Assembly (NCBI GenBank): GCA_027306915.1
Contig: DAHUYW010000022.1
Location: 1-61,154, forward strand
From: Spirochaetales bacterium
GTDB taxonomy: Bacteria > Spirochaetota > Spirochaetia > DAHUYW01
Length of the DNA stretch: 61,154 bases
Direction of reading: 5' to 3'
Shown piece after piece: positions 8,409 through 17,193 of this stretch; the first letter of the stretch is position 1; every line of letters starts with the position of its first letter. Both the position numbers and the translations under genes were made by a program. The notes under the pieces are model-generated. The model made no database searches. It was given only the letters and a program-made list of their open reading frames with translations, and was not told where the DNA came from.

Positions 8409-9860
8409 ATGACAACGAAGGTTACTATTGGACCGGTGACCCGCATCGAGGGCCACGGCAAGGTGACGATTCAGATAAATGAAAAGGGTGAGGTGGTGCA
8501 AAGCCGCCTTCACATCGTGGAGTTCAGGGGCTTCGAGCGCTTTGTCCAGGGGCGTCCCTATTGGGAGGCGCCGGTCCTCGTGCAGAGGCTGTGCGGAATC
8601 TGCCCCGTGAGCCATCACCTGGCCGCTGCGAAGGCGATGGACGTTGTAGTCGGCGCGGGTACGGGAGGCGGACTCACGCCGGTCGCGGAGAAGATACGCC
8701 GCCTCATGCACTACGGCCAGATCTTTCAGTCCCACACCCTCCATTTCTTCCACCTCGCCTCGCCTGACCTGCTCTTCGGCTACGACGCCGACCCGGCGAA
8801 ACGGAATGTCATCGGCGTTGCGCTTGAATACCCCGAGCTCGCCCGGCACGCCGTCCTCATGCGCAAGTGGGGCCAGGAGGTGATAGCCGCCACCGCCGGG
8901 AAAAAGATCCACGGCACGGGCGCGGTCCCCGGCGGCGTCAACAAGAACCTTTCGCCCGAGGAGCGTGATAGCCTCCTCGCGGGGCCGGACTCGATGAACG
9001 CCGACACCATGGTCGAGTGGGCCCTTGCCGCCGTCGCCCTCTTCAAGGACTACTACCGGGCGCATCGGGAGTTCATCGACAACTTCTCGCACTTTCCATC
9101 GAATCACCTGTCACTCGTCCGCAAGGACGGGGCGCTCGACCTCTACCACGGGGTAATTCGGGCGATCGACGCCGAGGGAAAGCGGATTATCGACGACGTC
9201 GACTACCAGGACTACCTCCAGTACATCCGCGAGGAGGTCCGCTCGTGGAGCTATATGAAGTTCCCCTTCATCAAGGAGCTTGGCCCCGAGCGCGGCTGGT
9301 ATCGCGTCGGCCCCCTCGCGCGCCTGAACACCGTCGAGTTCATCCCGAGCCCGCTGGCGCAAAGGGAGTTCGAGGAGTACAAGTCTGCAACCGGTCGGGT
9401 GAATAACCGCTGCATGCACACCCATTGGGCGCGGCTCATCGAGGCGCTTCACGCGGCCGAGATGATCCGCTCGCTCCTGCGCGACCCGGACCTCCAGGGC
9501 ACGAATCTCTGCGTTGCCGGCCCGCGCGAAAAGCGAGGGGTAGGGGTCATCGAAGCGCCGCGCGGAACCCTCTTCCACGAGTTCGAGGTGAGCGACAGCG
9601 ACCAGATAACGATGTGCAACCTTATCGTCTCGACGACGAACAACAACGAACCGATGAACCGCGCCGTCGACTTCGTCGCGCACGCGATGATGACCGGCAA
9701 GAAGAAGATAACCGAGCCGATGATGAACGCTGTCGAGGTGGCGATCCGCGCCTACGACCCGTGCCTCTCCTGCGCAACCCATGCGGCGGGCCGGATGCCG
9801 CTCGAGATCACCATGGTTGGACCGGAGGGCGAGCTTATCGATCGCCAGGAGACCGATTGA
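8409..9860 (+). CDS. hoxH: HoxH, catalytic large subunit of the NAD-linked [NiFe] hydrogenase
   Basis: HoxH binds the Ni-Fe(CN)2CO centre that splits or forms H2. Of its 483 residues, the N-terminal motif RLCGICPVSH gives C62 and C65, and the C-terminal DPCLSCATH gives C452, C455 and H458, the four nickel ligands. About 24 residues follow H458, a peptide that HoxW would remove after nickel insertion. The motifs match group 3d enzymes (HoxH) rather than uptake hydrogenases. The ATG at 8409 has GGAGG four bases before. The TGA overlaps the TTG start of hoxW. The cell also needs HypA and HypB, which are not in this window. Confidence 0.96.
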   Translation: MTTKVTIGPVTRIEGHGKVTIQINEKGEVVQSRLHIVEFRGFERFVQGRPYWEAPVLVQRLCGICPVSHHLAAAKAMDVVVGAGTGGGLTPVAEKIRRLMHYGQIFQSHTLHFFHLASPDLLFGYDADPAKRNVIGVALEYPELARHAVLMRKWGQEVIAATAGKKIHGTGAVPGGVNKNLSPEERDSLLAGPDSMNADTMVEWALAAVALFKDYYRAHREFIDNFSHFPSNHLSLVRKDGALDLYHGVIRAIDAEGKRIIDDVDYQDYLQYIREEVRSWSYMKFPFIKELGPERGWYRVGPLARLNTVEFIPSPLAQREFEEYKSATGRVNNRCMHTHWARLIEALHAAEMIRSLLRDPDLQGTNLCVAGPREKRGVGVIEAPRGTLFHEFEVSDSDQITMCNLIVSTTNNNEPMNRAVDFVAHAMMTGKKKITEPMMNAVEVAIRAYDPCLSCATHAAGRMPLEITMVGPEGELIDRQETD

Positions 9861-10441
9861 AGATCCTCATCCTCGGCTATGGGAATCCCGGGAGGGGGGA
9901 CGATGCCCTCGGCCCCCTTCTCGTCGAGGAGCTCGAGCGACGACGCGCCGCCAGCGTCCGAACCGCGCACGACGCCGCTGCGGCCGGCGAAACGCCGGGC
10001 GACGAGCCCTCCTTTGCGACTCCCGCGGTTGCCGCGCCCGCGGTCGACCTCGTATGGAGCTACGAGCTTGCCGCAGAGCACGCCTACGACCTCTCCCAGC
10101 ACGATCTCGTCATCTGTGTCGATGCGGCCCGCCGGCAGGCGGAAGGGGTTCGTCTCCGCAGCGTCCGGCCCAGCCGCTCCGTGACTTTTTCGACCCACAC
10201 CATGACACCCGCCTCGGTGCTCGCCCTCGCACGGGAGCTCTACCGCGCCAAACCGCACGTCTATCTCCTCACCATCCGCGGTTACCGCTGGGGGTTGCGG
10301 GAGGGGCTGTCCCCGGGCGCCGAGATTAACATCGCGGCGGCAGTGAAAACGATCGAGGAGATCGTGGCAGGTGCGGAGCGAACCGGATCAGCGAAGGTCT
10401 GCATTTCGGCATCCCCCGCTGACTCGACGCTTCAGGAATAA
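9857..10441 (+). CDS. hoxW: HoxW, hydrogenase maturation protease
   Basis: HoxW is the endopeptidase that trims the HoxH C-terminus after nickel insertion. The 194-residue product begins KILILGYGNPGRGDDALGP, the family's N-terminal motif with the nickel-sensing acidic residue, followed by VDAAR (second aspartate) and STHTMTP (histidine). I place the start at TTG 9857, which overlaps the hoxH stop and has AGGAG five bases before. An insert of about 35 residues rich in Ala and Pro (near residues 33-60) is longer than in most relatives. It ends the hox operon; the next gene is on the other strand. Confidence 0.9.
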   Translation: MKILILGYGNPGRGDDALGPLLVEELERRRAASVRTAHDAAAAGETPGDEPSFATPAVAAPAVDLVWSYELAAEHAYDLSQHDLVICVDAARRQAEGVRLRSVRPSRSVTFSTHTMTPASVLALARELYRAKPHVYLLTIRGYRWGLREGLSPGAEINIAAAVKTIEEIVAGAERTGSAKVCISASPADSTLQE

Positions 10442-10455
10442 CGCGCGCTCGCAGA

Positions 10456-10740
10456 TCAGGTCTTCTCCCAAGCACCATCCTCTGTTTTTGAAAGTCGCCC
10501 GTGCCTCAGGCTGCACAGCCTGCACCCTTGGACCGCGACGTTCTCGATCGGGCCGTGGTGGATCATCGCGCCGACTGCGCCGCGATCATCGAGGGCGAGC
10601 TTCACCCGCAGGCCCCGGCCTCTCATTCGCTCATACCACTGGCGCTTAAGGAAGCCTGCATCCTGCATCTCCTCGGACCAATCCCCCAGGCACTGGAAGT
10701 AGAGCCCTTCGAGGTCGGCCGGAAGGTCGATGATCCTCAC
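10456..10740 (-). pseudogene. C-terminally truncated GNAT acetyltransferase remnant
   Basis: The first 67 or so residues (MRIIDLPADLEGLYFQCLGD ... KLALDDRGAVGAMIHHGPIE) look like the N-terminus of a GNAT-family protein of about 200-280 residues, known to me from anaerobes. After that the sequence loses resemblance and stops at residue 94, before any acetyl-CoA loop. The start is a GTG with AAGGAG about 8 bases before, so the front end is intact. The lost part borders the 3' end of hoxW only 14 bases away, which suggests a deletion or rearrangement at that junction. The family match is from memory. Confidence 0.6.
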
Positions 10741-10822
10741 TCTACCTCTCCTTGGGTTCGAGCCCTCAAAGCAGCCGTCATCGTTTGTCTATAACGGCCG
10801 TTGGGTAAAGTTGACGAACGCT

Positions 10823-12787
10823 CTAATTCACGGTCACCTCGACGGTAACGACATAGGGGCTCTCGCCCTTCTCCGGGTCGTTGCTCGGGATTGTGAAGAC
10901 TGCACTGTAGACTCCAGCGCCACCACCAACGAATGCTATTGTGCCTTCCGCAGCGTAGCCGGGCCGTATTTCGAACCCGGGGTCGGGGCACTTCACCTTG
11001 AAATAGTCAGGGCTCTTCCCTGAAACGGTGATCGTCGGTTTCCCGGTGAGGGCAAGAACGGCGTGGCCGAGATTCCGGATGAGGATCGGAACCTCGGTGG
11101 CAGGACTCGCCGGGAGGGTGATCTTGTACGAGGAGCCTGAGAGAATCTGGACCTTGTCGAGCGTGAGATCGATATCCGGTGCCGGTAGCCCCGTGCCATA
11201 AACCAGGAACTTGTACGGCGTCCGGTCGGTGTCATCGCTCGGGATCCAGACCTCGGCCTCCTGATAGTCCACCGTGGGGGGCCTAAAGGCGAGCGAGAAG
11301 GTCGTCGAGCCGCCTGCGGCAATCGTCGTTAAGGCGGGAGGCGTGGTGACGACAAAGCTCGACGCATACTTGCCATCGAATGTGACGGAGGGCGATCCTG
11401 TGAGATGGAGATCTGCCGACCCGACGTTCTGGATGGAGAAGGTCACCTGTTCACTGCTGAGCGTCTCATAGATCTTCCCGAAGTCGAACTCCTTGAACTG
11501 TGCGCCGCCTCTCGTAACCAAGATCTTCGGAAGGGCGACCGCGTTCCCGTTTAAGGTAACGCTGTAGGGAGTCTTGGCCGACACGTTGTTTGCGATCGCA
11601 ATGATTGCCGCCTTCGGTCCTGCGACGGTTGGCTTGAAAGCTAGCGTGAAGTAAAGGCTTCCCCCCGCGGCAACGGCGTTCGTGGCAGGCTGGGTGATGA
11701 TGAAATCGGCGGCATTGGTGCCCGAGACGGCTACGACCGGGCTCCCGGTCAGGTTCAGGGTCCCCGTTCCCGGATTGCGAATCGAGAAGCTGAAGGATGT
11801 GCCGTAGTTGAGCTCGGCATCGCCGAGGCTGAGCGAACTGCCGAAAGCGACCGAGGTCGTCCCCTGGTAGAGGGCGATGTCGGGAGCGATTCCGGTCCCC
11901 GTGACCGTGATGATGTAGGGGTTACGCGCCGCATCGGTGTTGTTGATGGTCAGCGTCGCGCTCTGCAATGTCGGATCGTTCGGGGGGGTAAAGTTGATGA
12001 TGAATCCGACGCTTCCGCGCGAGACAATTGGTGAGGACGGCGGGCTTGCCACGGTGTAGGCGGCTGATCCCGATAACACAAGTGCGGGCGCAGTGAGCTC
12101 GAGTTGCGCACTGCCAATGTTCTCGATAGTGAAATACAGCTGCTTCAAGACCCCGCTGGTCGAGCTCCCGACATTGCAGGTCCCTCCGGACAAGACGGTC
12201 GTCGACACATACTTCACGTTGATCTGAGGAACGGGCGTGTCGGTTCCAGTGCCTATCACCGTGAACTGGAAGGGGCTCGCAGAGGCGTTGCAGGGTATCG
12301 TAATTGTTGCGGTCTTCTTGCCGGCCGCGATTGGCTTGAAGGTGACACTAAAACGCGTAGACTTGCCGGGCTGGATCGTCGTCTCGGTCGCCTGAGTCGA
12401 GAGAGCAAAGTGGGAGGCGTCCGTTCCCCCGAGCAGAACCTTGTTTGTCTGATCGCTCAGCGTGAGGGGGCCGTTCCCGTTGTTCTGGATGACGAAGATC
12501 TCGGCCGCGCTGGTCTCGGTGGAGAAGACATAGCTCCCGAAGTCGAGGGCAGTCTCGCCCGGCAGGATCTCGACGAGGCTATGGACCACGGCGATGGTTG
12601 CCAGACCCGCCGGAGGCATCACCTTCTTCTCGACCGCGGAGCGCAAGCCGGTCACGTCGCATTGGGGTAGAAAGAGAAGCGCGGAGAGTCCCACGGCGAG
12701 AGCCGCTAGAGCACGCAGGGGGCCGCACCCGCCGCCCGCGGAAGGCCCGCGGCTTTCCGGTTGAGCGATCATTCCTGTTCGTCCCAT
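10823..12787 (-). CDS. Lipoprotein with tandem Hydin-like (choice-of-anchor D) Ig-fold repeats
   Basis: This 654-residue exported protein has a membrane segment at about residues 24-40 followed by LPQC, a plausible relaxed lipobox. The rest is five or six repeats of roughly 100-110 residues, each with an FxIxNxGxxxLxLTG strand, a TIxxGGSxxFxxxFxP strand and an IPSND- or INNTD-like end. This is the ASPM/SPD-2/Hydin pattern of beta-sandwich domains. I chose the ATG at 12787 (GGAGG 7 bases before); an ATG at 12772 overlapping the upstream stop is possible. It is last in a three-gene operon. The likely role is structural or adhesive at the cell surface; no enzyme motif is seen. Confidence 0.85.
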   Translation of the reverse strand: MGRTGMIAQPESRGPSAGGGCGPLRALAALAVGLSALLFLPQCDVTGLRSAVEKKVMPPAGLATIAVVHSLVEILPGETALDFGSYVFSTETSAAEIFVIQNNGNGPLTLSDQTNKVLLGGTDASHFALSTQATETTIQPGKSTRFSVTFKPIAAGKKTATITIPCNASASPFQFTVIGTGTDTPVPQINVKYVSTTVLSGGTCNVGSSTSGVLKQLYFTIENIGSAQLELTAPALVLSGSAAYTVASPPSSPIVSRGSVGFIINFTPPNDPTLQSATLTINNTDAARNPYIITVTGTGIAPDIALYQGTTSVAFGSSLSLGDAELNYGTSFSFSIRNPGTGTLNLTGSPVVAVSGTNAADFIITQPATNAVAAGGSLYFTLAFKPTVAGPKAAIIAIANNVSAKTPYSVTLNGNAVALPKILVTRGGAQFKEFDFGKIYETLSSEQVTFSIQNVGSADLHLTGSPSVTFDGKYASSFVVTTPPALTTIAAGGSTTFSLAFRPPTVDYQEAEVWIPSDDTDRTPYKFLVYGTGLPAPDIDLTLDKVQILSGSSYKITLPASPATEVPILIRNLGHAVLALTGKPTITVSGKSPDYFKVKCPDPGFEIRPGYAAEGTIAFVGGGAGVYSAVFTIPSNDPEKGESPYVVTVEVTVN

Positions 12788-14958
12788 AGCACGGCCTCCC
12801 TCACTTTGGCGACATTGGCGGCGCGAGCCGCGTCTCCTTCCTGGACCTCCAGATAGGAGAACTGGGCGGCGAGCGCGGGATCGGCCTTTTTGAGTCGATC
12901 GTAGGATTCGCGGGCGACCGCATAGTTCTCGAGCTCGTGGTTGGCCCGCGCTATGGCGAGGAGGACATTCGGGTTGTTCGGAGCCCTCCCCTGGGCGCGC
13001 TGGTAGTAGGCGAGGGCACCCCGAATGTTTCCATCGAGATAGAAGAGATTCCCCATGTTGATGAGGGCAGGCACGTACTCGGCCTTTTTCAGCGCCCCCG
13101 CAAACTCCTCCCTCGCCCGATCGTTCAGCCCGTAGCGGGCGTAGAGAACCCCAAGCCTGTTGATCGCCTGCGGCGAGCCGCCGGACCGCTGGATCTCTTC
13201 CCGCATCTTCGTCACCTGGGGATAGATCTCGCGGTCGATGAAGCGCACCAGCTCTTCGAGGTAGGCCGCCACCACCCTGTCTTTGTCGGGGATCGCGAGC
13301 GTCCCCGACTCCTTGGTGAAGGCGACCGGCTCGTAGACGGCCCATGCCTCGTGGATGGGGAGGAGCCTTGCCTGCTCTCCCATCGAGAACTCGCGCCACT
13401 CCTTTGCCCCGGACTGCCACGCCTGGAGAAAGCTCCCGTCTCGCAGGGTCACCTCGATCGGAAGCCAACTCTTGCCGCCGACCAGGATGAGATCATCGGA
13501 CCGGGGAAACTCCTTTCGCGCGGCATCGGGCGAGATGCCGAGCGAGAAGGCCATGAAGATGTGGCCCGGAACGGTGACGAAGGCAGTCTCGATGCCGATG
13601 GATTCCAGGAGGGCGGCATAGAGGATCGACAGATCGTCGCAGTCTCCGGCCTTGTACTCGAGGGTCTGCCTCGGAAACTGGAGAAAGTCCACCGCGAGCT
13701 TCTTCTTCGAGGTCTCGCTGTAGGAGGAGGCGGGATCGACCACGTACTGGAGATCGTGGAGGCGCAGCGCCTCGTGGATCGCCATCGCGGTAAGCAGGTT
13801 CTCGTTGACGGCCTTGCTTCCCTTGTCCCTCGTCATCCCGATGATGTTCTTCGCGAAGCGCATCACGTTCGGATCCTTGGCGGTGACGAACGCCGCGGCC
13901 CTCCGGTCGTCGTCCCACAGGCTGGCGTTCCGGTCGTACACCCGTATGGTGTCGCTGTACTCGTCAGCTCCCGGCGCTCCGCCGACGACATAGTCGAAGG
14001 CGACCATCGCGGAGAGCTTCGTGGCCTCGGAGATGTCCATCATGTTGTCATTGAAGAGCGCGATCAGGCTCACGGTGGCCTCGCGTCCGGGCTCAAGGCG
14101 CGCGATTGTCACACACACCTTCGGATTGTCCATGTACTCCTTCACGTAGAAGCTCACCTTGACCTTCTCCAGGGGTTCTTTCAGGGAGTTGAGGATGGTG
14201 ATCGTTCCCACCGGATGATCGTCGTAGTATTTGTAGAACACCGGGAAGATCGGATCGAGCTGCGCCTTGTTCACCCGGATCGCCTGGAGGGTGGGGGCCC
14301 TTCCTGCCTCAGAGCTGTCGAAGAGCCCCGGCGTGAGGGGCGCACCTTGCCTGAAGGGGACCTGCCGCCCGCCCGGCGCCCCTCCCAAGGCGAAGAGCGG
14401 ACCGACCCCGAAGCTCATGCCGCTCTGGAGACCCAGGTAGTTGCGATAGGCCGCCTCGAGGCCGATGGCAAGGCTGCTCGTCAGTTGGAAGGCGACGGAC
14501 ATCCCGCCAAGCAGGTAGGCGCTCCCCCCGGTCGAGGTTCCTGGAAGAATCCCGTAGAAGTAGCCGCCTCCCGCGAAAGGAGAGATGGTCAGCCACGGCA
14601 GAGGCCTGAATCCGGCGTGGGCGGAGAGACCGAGCGACACCAGCGAGACGGCATCGCTCACGTTCTGGAGCGGGCTTAAGGCATAGGCAAGGTCGCCGGA
14701 GACCCCGAGAAGGGGAAGGAAGGGCGGGCTGAGCTCGGCCGACAGGGCCGCGCCGCCGCCGGTTCCAAAGAAGATGACGTCATTGCCAAGCGGCATGTTG
14801 ACCGCGGGCATCACCTTGAGGGACAGGGGCGAGGGACCACCCGCTTGGGCTCCTGCCGGGGTCGCAGCCACTGCAATAAAGAGCGCCAGGAGCAGGCTTC
14901 CCGCAAGCGCGGCGAGCCTTCCCCCGGGCCGTGAACAGGCTGTCTCGATCGATTTCAT
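12769..14958 (-). CDS. Exported protein: barrel-like N-terminus, transglutaminase-like domain, TPR tail
   Basis: The 729-residue protein starts with a signal peptide ending near GAQA. About 170 residues of glycine-rich alternating strands, resembling a small outer-membrane barrel, follow. A middle beta domain leads to a transglutaminase-like core with AGDCDDLSILYAALLESIG (cysteine) and VPGHIFMAF (histidine) near residues 440-475. The C-terminal 170 residues are TPR-like helices. It lies between a FecR/TPR gene (9 bases upstream) and the Hydin-repeat gene (overlapping its stop). I infer an envelope assembly or peptide-modifying role. The substrate is unknown. Confidence 0.82.
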   Translation of the reverse strand: MKSIETACSRPGGRLAALAGSLLLALFIAVAATPAGAQAGGPSPLSLKVMPAVNMPLGNDVIFFGTGGGAALSAELSPPFLPLLGVSGDLAYALSPLQNVSDAVSLVSLGLSAHAGFRPLPWLTISPFAGGGYFYGILPGTSTGGSAYLLGGMSVAFQLTSSLAIGLEAAYRNYLGLQSGMSFGVGPLFALGGAPGGRQVPFRQGAPLTPGLFDSSEAGRAPTLQAIRVNKAQLDPIFPVFYKYYDDHPVGTITILNSLKEPLEKVKVSFYVKEYMDNPKVCVTIARLEPGREATVSLIALFNDNMMDISEATKLSAMVAFDYVVGGAPGADEYSDTIRVYDRNASLWDDDRRAAAFVTAKDPNVMRFAKNIIGMTRDKGSKAVNENLLTAMAIHEALRLHDLQYVVDPASSYSETSKKKLAVDFLQFPRQTLEYKAGDCDDLSILYAALLESIGIETAFVTVPGHIFMAFSLGISPDAARKEFPRSDDLILVGGKSWLPIEVTLRDGSFLQAWQSGAKEWREFSMGEQARLLPIHEAWAVYEPVAFTKESGTLAIPDKDRVVAAYLEELVRFIDREIYPQVTKMREEIQRSGGSPQAINRLGVLYARYGLNDRAREEFAGALKKAEYVPALINMGNLFYLDGNIRGALAYYQRAQGRAPNNPNVLLAIARANHELENYAVARESYDRLKKADPALAAQFSYLEVQEGDAARAANVAKVREAVLWDEQE

Positions 14959-14967
14959 GTCGCGCTC

Positions 14968-15861
14968 CTATCCCCGCTGCAGCAGCTCGGCTGCCGCAGT
15001 GCCGATATCCGTTGAGGCACCGAGGTCGATCACCTTGGTGAGATTCTCCTTCGATCGGCCCGAATCGCCGAGCCCGCGGTATCCGACTGCCATGAGCATG
15101 AAGTAGAGCTGCCGGTCCGGGATGCTCTCGCCCAGCCGAGACGCGTTATCGGACAGCCAGTCAACCGCCTGCCGGAAGGCGTAGGTTTCGACGAGGAGCT
15201 GCCCTTTGAGGAGTACGAGCCCGCCTGAGGTCTCAGAGTCGGGATCGGGCCTGGTGTCGGAGAGGCTCCGCAGCGCCTCGCGAAGGTCACCCTTCAGCGA
15301 ATGGGAGTAGGCGAGATAGAAGGCGACATCCGCCGCCTGACTCGCATCCGCATACTCTCGGGCGCTCCGGAATTCGAGAAGCGCCCGATCGTAGTCACGC
15401 TCCTCGATCGCCCTCTTTCCGGCTTCGAGGTACGTGGCGGCATCGTCCACCTCCCAGCGAATCCCCGGTCTTTCCGGCGCACGCTCGCCCCGAATTCCGG
15501 CCACGTCGGATCTGCTGATTGCCGGCCCTGAGAGGAATGTCGTGACTTTCCGAGCGAGCAGCTTTCCCACTCCGCTCGAGTCGAGGTCGCGCGATGCGGA
15601 AAGGAGCGATCTCACCGAATAGGTGCCCGGCTGCGTGAGAGTGAACTTGGAGCTCGAGGCGGAAAGCTCGACCGAGGACCCCGCCTCCAGCCGAAGGGAC
15701 GTTTCCGGCGCGACGATGTCCCCGATTGAAAGCGGAATCCAGTCGGTGCCGCTCGCCGCCTCGACCGTTCCCTCAAGGTAGTCAACGGAGAGGGACTGGG
15801 CCGGCGCTCCGGCGAGAGCCACTACGAACAGCAGAATTAGTGACACCACCACCCTGGGCAT
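14968..15861 (-). CDS. Exported FecR-like / TPR protein
   Basis: This is a 297-residue protein with a signal peptide (MPRVVVSLILLFVVALAGAP) ending near AQS. Residues 25-130 form a FecR-like beta domain with the EGTVEAASG, PLSIGDIVAPETSLRLEAG and ELSASSSKFTL pattern. Residues 145-295 are TPR-type helices (YLEAGKRAIEERDYDRALLEF and later repeats). AAGGAG precedes the ATG by 7 bases. It heads the operon with the transglutaminase-like and Hydin-repeat genes. FecR domains in such settings bind peptidoglycan or scaffold envelope complexes; that role is inferred. Confidence 0.85.
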   Translation of the reverse strand: MPRVVVSLILLFVVALAGAPAQSLSVDYLEGTVEAASGTDWIPLSIGDIVAPETSLRLEAGSSVELSASSSKFTLTQPGTYSVRSLLSASRDLDSSGVGKLLARKVTTFLSGPAISRSDVAGIRGERAPERPGIRWEVDDAATYLEAGKRAIEERDYDRALLEFRSAREYADASQAADVAFYLAYSHSLKGDLREALRSLSDTRPDPDSETSGGLVLLKGQLLVETYAFRQAVDWLSDNASRLGESIPDRQLYFMLMAVGYRGLGDSGRSKENLTKVIDLGASTDIGTAAAELLQRG

Positions 15862-16054
15862 GTCCGAGCTCCTTTCCGGATGGAGGTCCTCCTCCCATCC
15901 AGATTTCCGAGAAATTTATGAACACGCCCGGAACAGTCCCGGAACGATATCACGCCGTTGGATTGGCGCATTACAGGGGTGTCTGGGGACGAAGTATATG
16001 CCATGCGGGGTGGGATTACACGCACTTTTTGCGGCAGACCGCGCCCTCGCCTTG

Positions 16055-16080
16055 GGCGACCGCCGCCACTCGTTGTCGCC
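16055..16080 (-). terminator. Possible hairpin downstream of hypE
   Basis: GGCGAC-N14-GTCGCC lies about 50 bases beyond the hypE stop in the 266-base gap (15862-16128). No U-tract is present. A TATACT hexamer on the minus strand near 15992-15997 could be a -10 for the FecR-like operon, but I see no -35. No gene is visible in the gap. Confidence 0.3.
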
Positions 16081-16128
16081 GGAGTGCCGCCGTCTCCGTG
16101 ATTTGCCCGTTGCCGCCGTCAAATAGGG

Positions 16129-17193
16129 TTAGCAGATCCTTGGAAGCTGCTCGCCTGAGAGCATGTCGACGATGCGCTCCGCCCCGATGCGGCTGCGCAG
16201 GTAGACCTTCCCGGAATGCGCCTCGACCACCTCGCCGATGATGGCAGCGTGAGCGCCCAAGGGATGGGCCCGCAGAGCCTCGAGCGCGGCCTCGGCCGAC
16301 TCGCGCGCGACGATCGCGAGGAGCTTTCCTTCATTCGCGACGTACAGGGGATCGAAGCCGAGGATCTCGCAGGCGCCCCGGACCGCCTCGCCGACCGGGA
16401 TCGCGGTCTCCTCGAGGCGCATCCCGACGCGGGCCGCGGCGGCGATCTCGTTCAAGGCGCTCGCCACCCCCCCGCGGGTGGGATCGCGCAGCACGTGGAG
16501 GCGCTCGCCGGCCGCCGCAAGCAGGCCGGCAACCAGCTCGTGAAGCGGAGCGGAGTCGCTTGCAAGCGCGGTCTCAAACTCGATCCCCTCGCGAAGCGAC
16601 ATGATCACGATGCCGTGCACCGCGATCTCCCCGCTCACAAGGATGACGTCGCCGGCTTGCGCCCTCTGCGGCGCGATCTGCACCCCCTGCGGGACAATCC
16701 CGATGCCGGCGGTGTTGATGAAGAGGCCGTCCCCCTTGCCGCGATCGACTACCTTCGTGTCGCCGGTCACGATGGGCACACCCGCGCGCTTAGCAGCCTC
16801 GCGCATCGAGCTCACCACGCTCCAGAGGGTCTCCATCGGGAGACCCTCCTCGATGATGAAGGCCGAGGAGAGGGCGAGGGGGCGCGCGCCGCACATCGCG
16901 AGATCGTTCACCGTTCCGTGCACCGCGAGCGAGCCGATGTCGCCCCCGGGAAAGAAGAGCGGGCTCACCACGAAGGAGTCGGTCGAGAAGGCGATGCGGC
17001 CCTCGGGGACTGCGAGCATCGCGCCGTCATGGAGCATCTCGAGCGCGGGGTTTGCAAAGGAGGGGACGAAGATCTTGTCGATGAGGCTCTGGGTCAGCCG
17101 CCCTCCGCCGCCGTGGGCAAGGAGGACCGTCGGATACTCGCTCTTGGGGATGGGGCACTGCAGCGCGCCGAAATCAACCCGCGGCTCGCTCAT
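16129..17193 (-). CDS. hypE: HypE, carbamoyl dehydratase for hydrogenase cyanide ligand synthesis
   Basis: HypE dehydrates the carbamoyl group placed on its C-terminal cysteine to make the CN ligands of the NiFe site. The 354-residue protein ends in PRIC, the exact acceptor tail. It shows the PurM-like ATP-binding motifs [15 protein letters not shown] near the start, [27 protein letters not shown] and [10 protein letters not shown]. Its start overlaps the 3' end of hypD by 20 bases. It is last in hypFCDE and would serve the HoxH subunit encoded 6 kb away. Confidence 0.97.
   Translation of the reverse strand: MSEPRVDFGALQCPIPKSEYPTVLLAHGGGGRLTQSLIDKIFVPSFANPALEMLHDGAMLAVPEGRIAFSTDSFVVSPLFFPGGDIGSLAVHGTVNDLAMCGARPLALSSAFIIEEGLPMETLWSVVSSMREAAKRAGVPIVTGDTKVVDRGKGDGLFINTAGIGIVPQGVQIAPQRAQAGDVILVSGEIAVHGIVIMSLREGIEFETALASDSAPLHELVAGLLAAAGERLHVLRDPTRGGVASALNEIAAAARVGMRLEETAIPVGEAVRGACEILGFDPLYVANEGKLLAIVARESAEAALEALRAHPLGAHAAIIGEVVEAHSGKVYLRSRIGAERIVDMLSGEQLPRIC

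Noticed and set aside
10751..10766. GGGTTCGAGCCCTC resembles a tRNA T-arm
   Set aside because: No acceptor stem, D-arm or anticodon arm can be built around it, and it overlaps the leader of the GNAT remnant.
12788..13468. N-terminal extension of the Hydin-repeat lipoprotein into the upstream gene
   Set aside because: The extension is an out-of-frame reading of the transglutaminase-like gene and would hide the signal peptide.
12937..14679. Long plus-strand open frame opposite the transglutaminase-like gene
   Set aside because: No motif, no ribosome site, and the minus-strand gene has a signal peptide and domain order.
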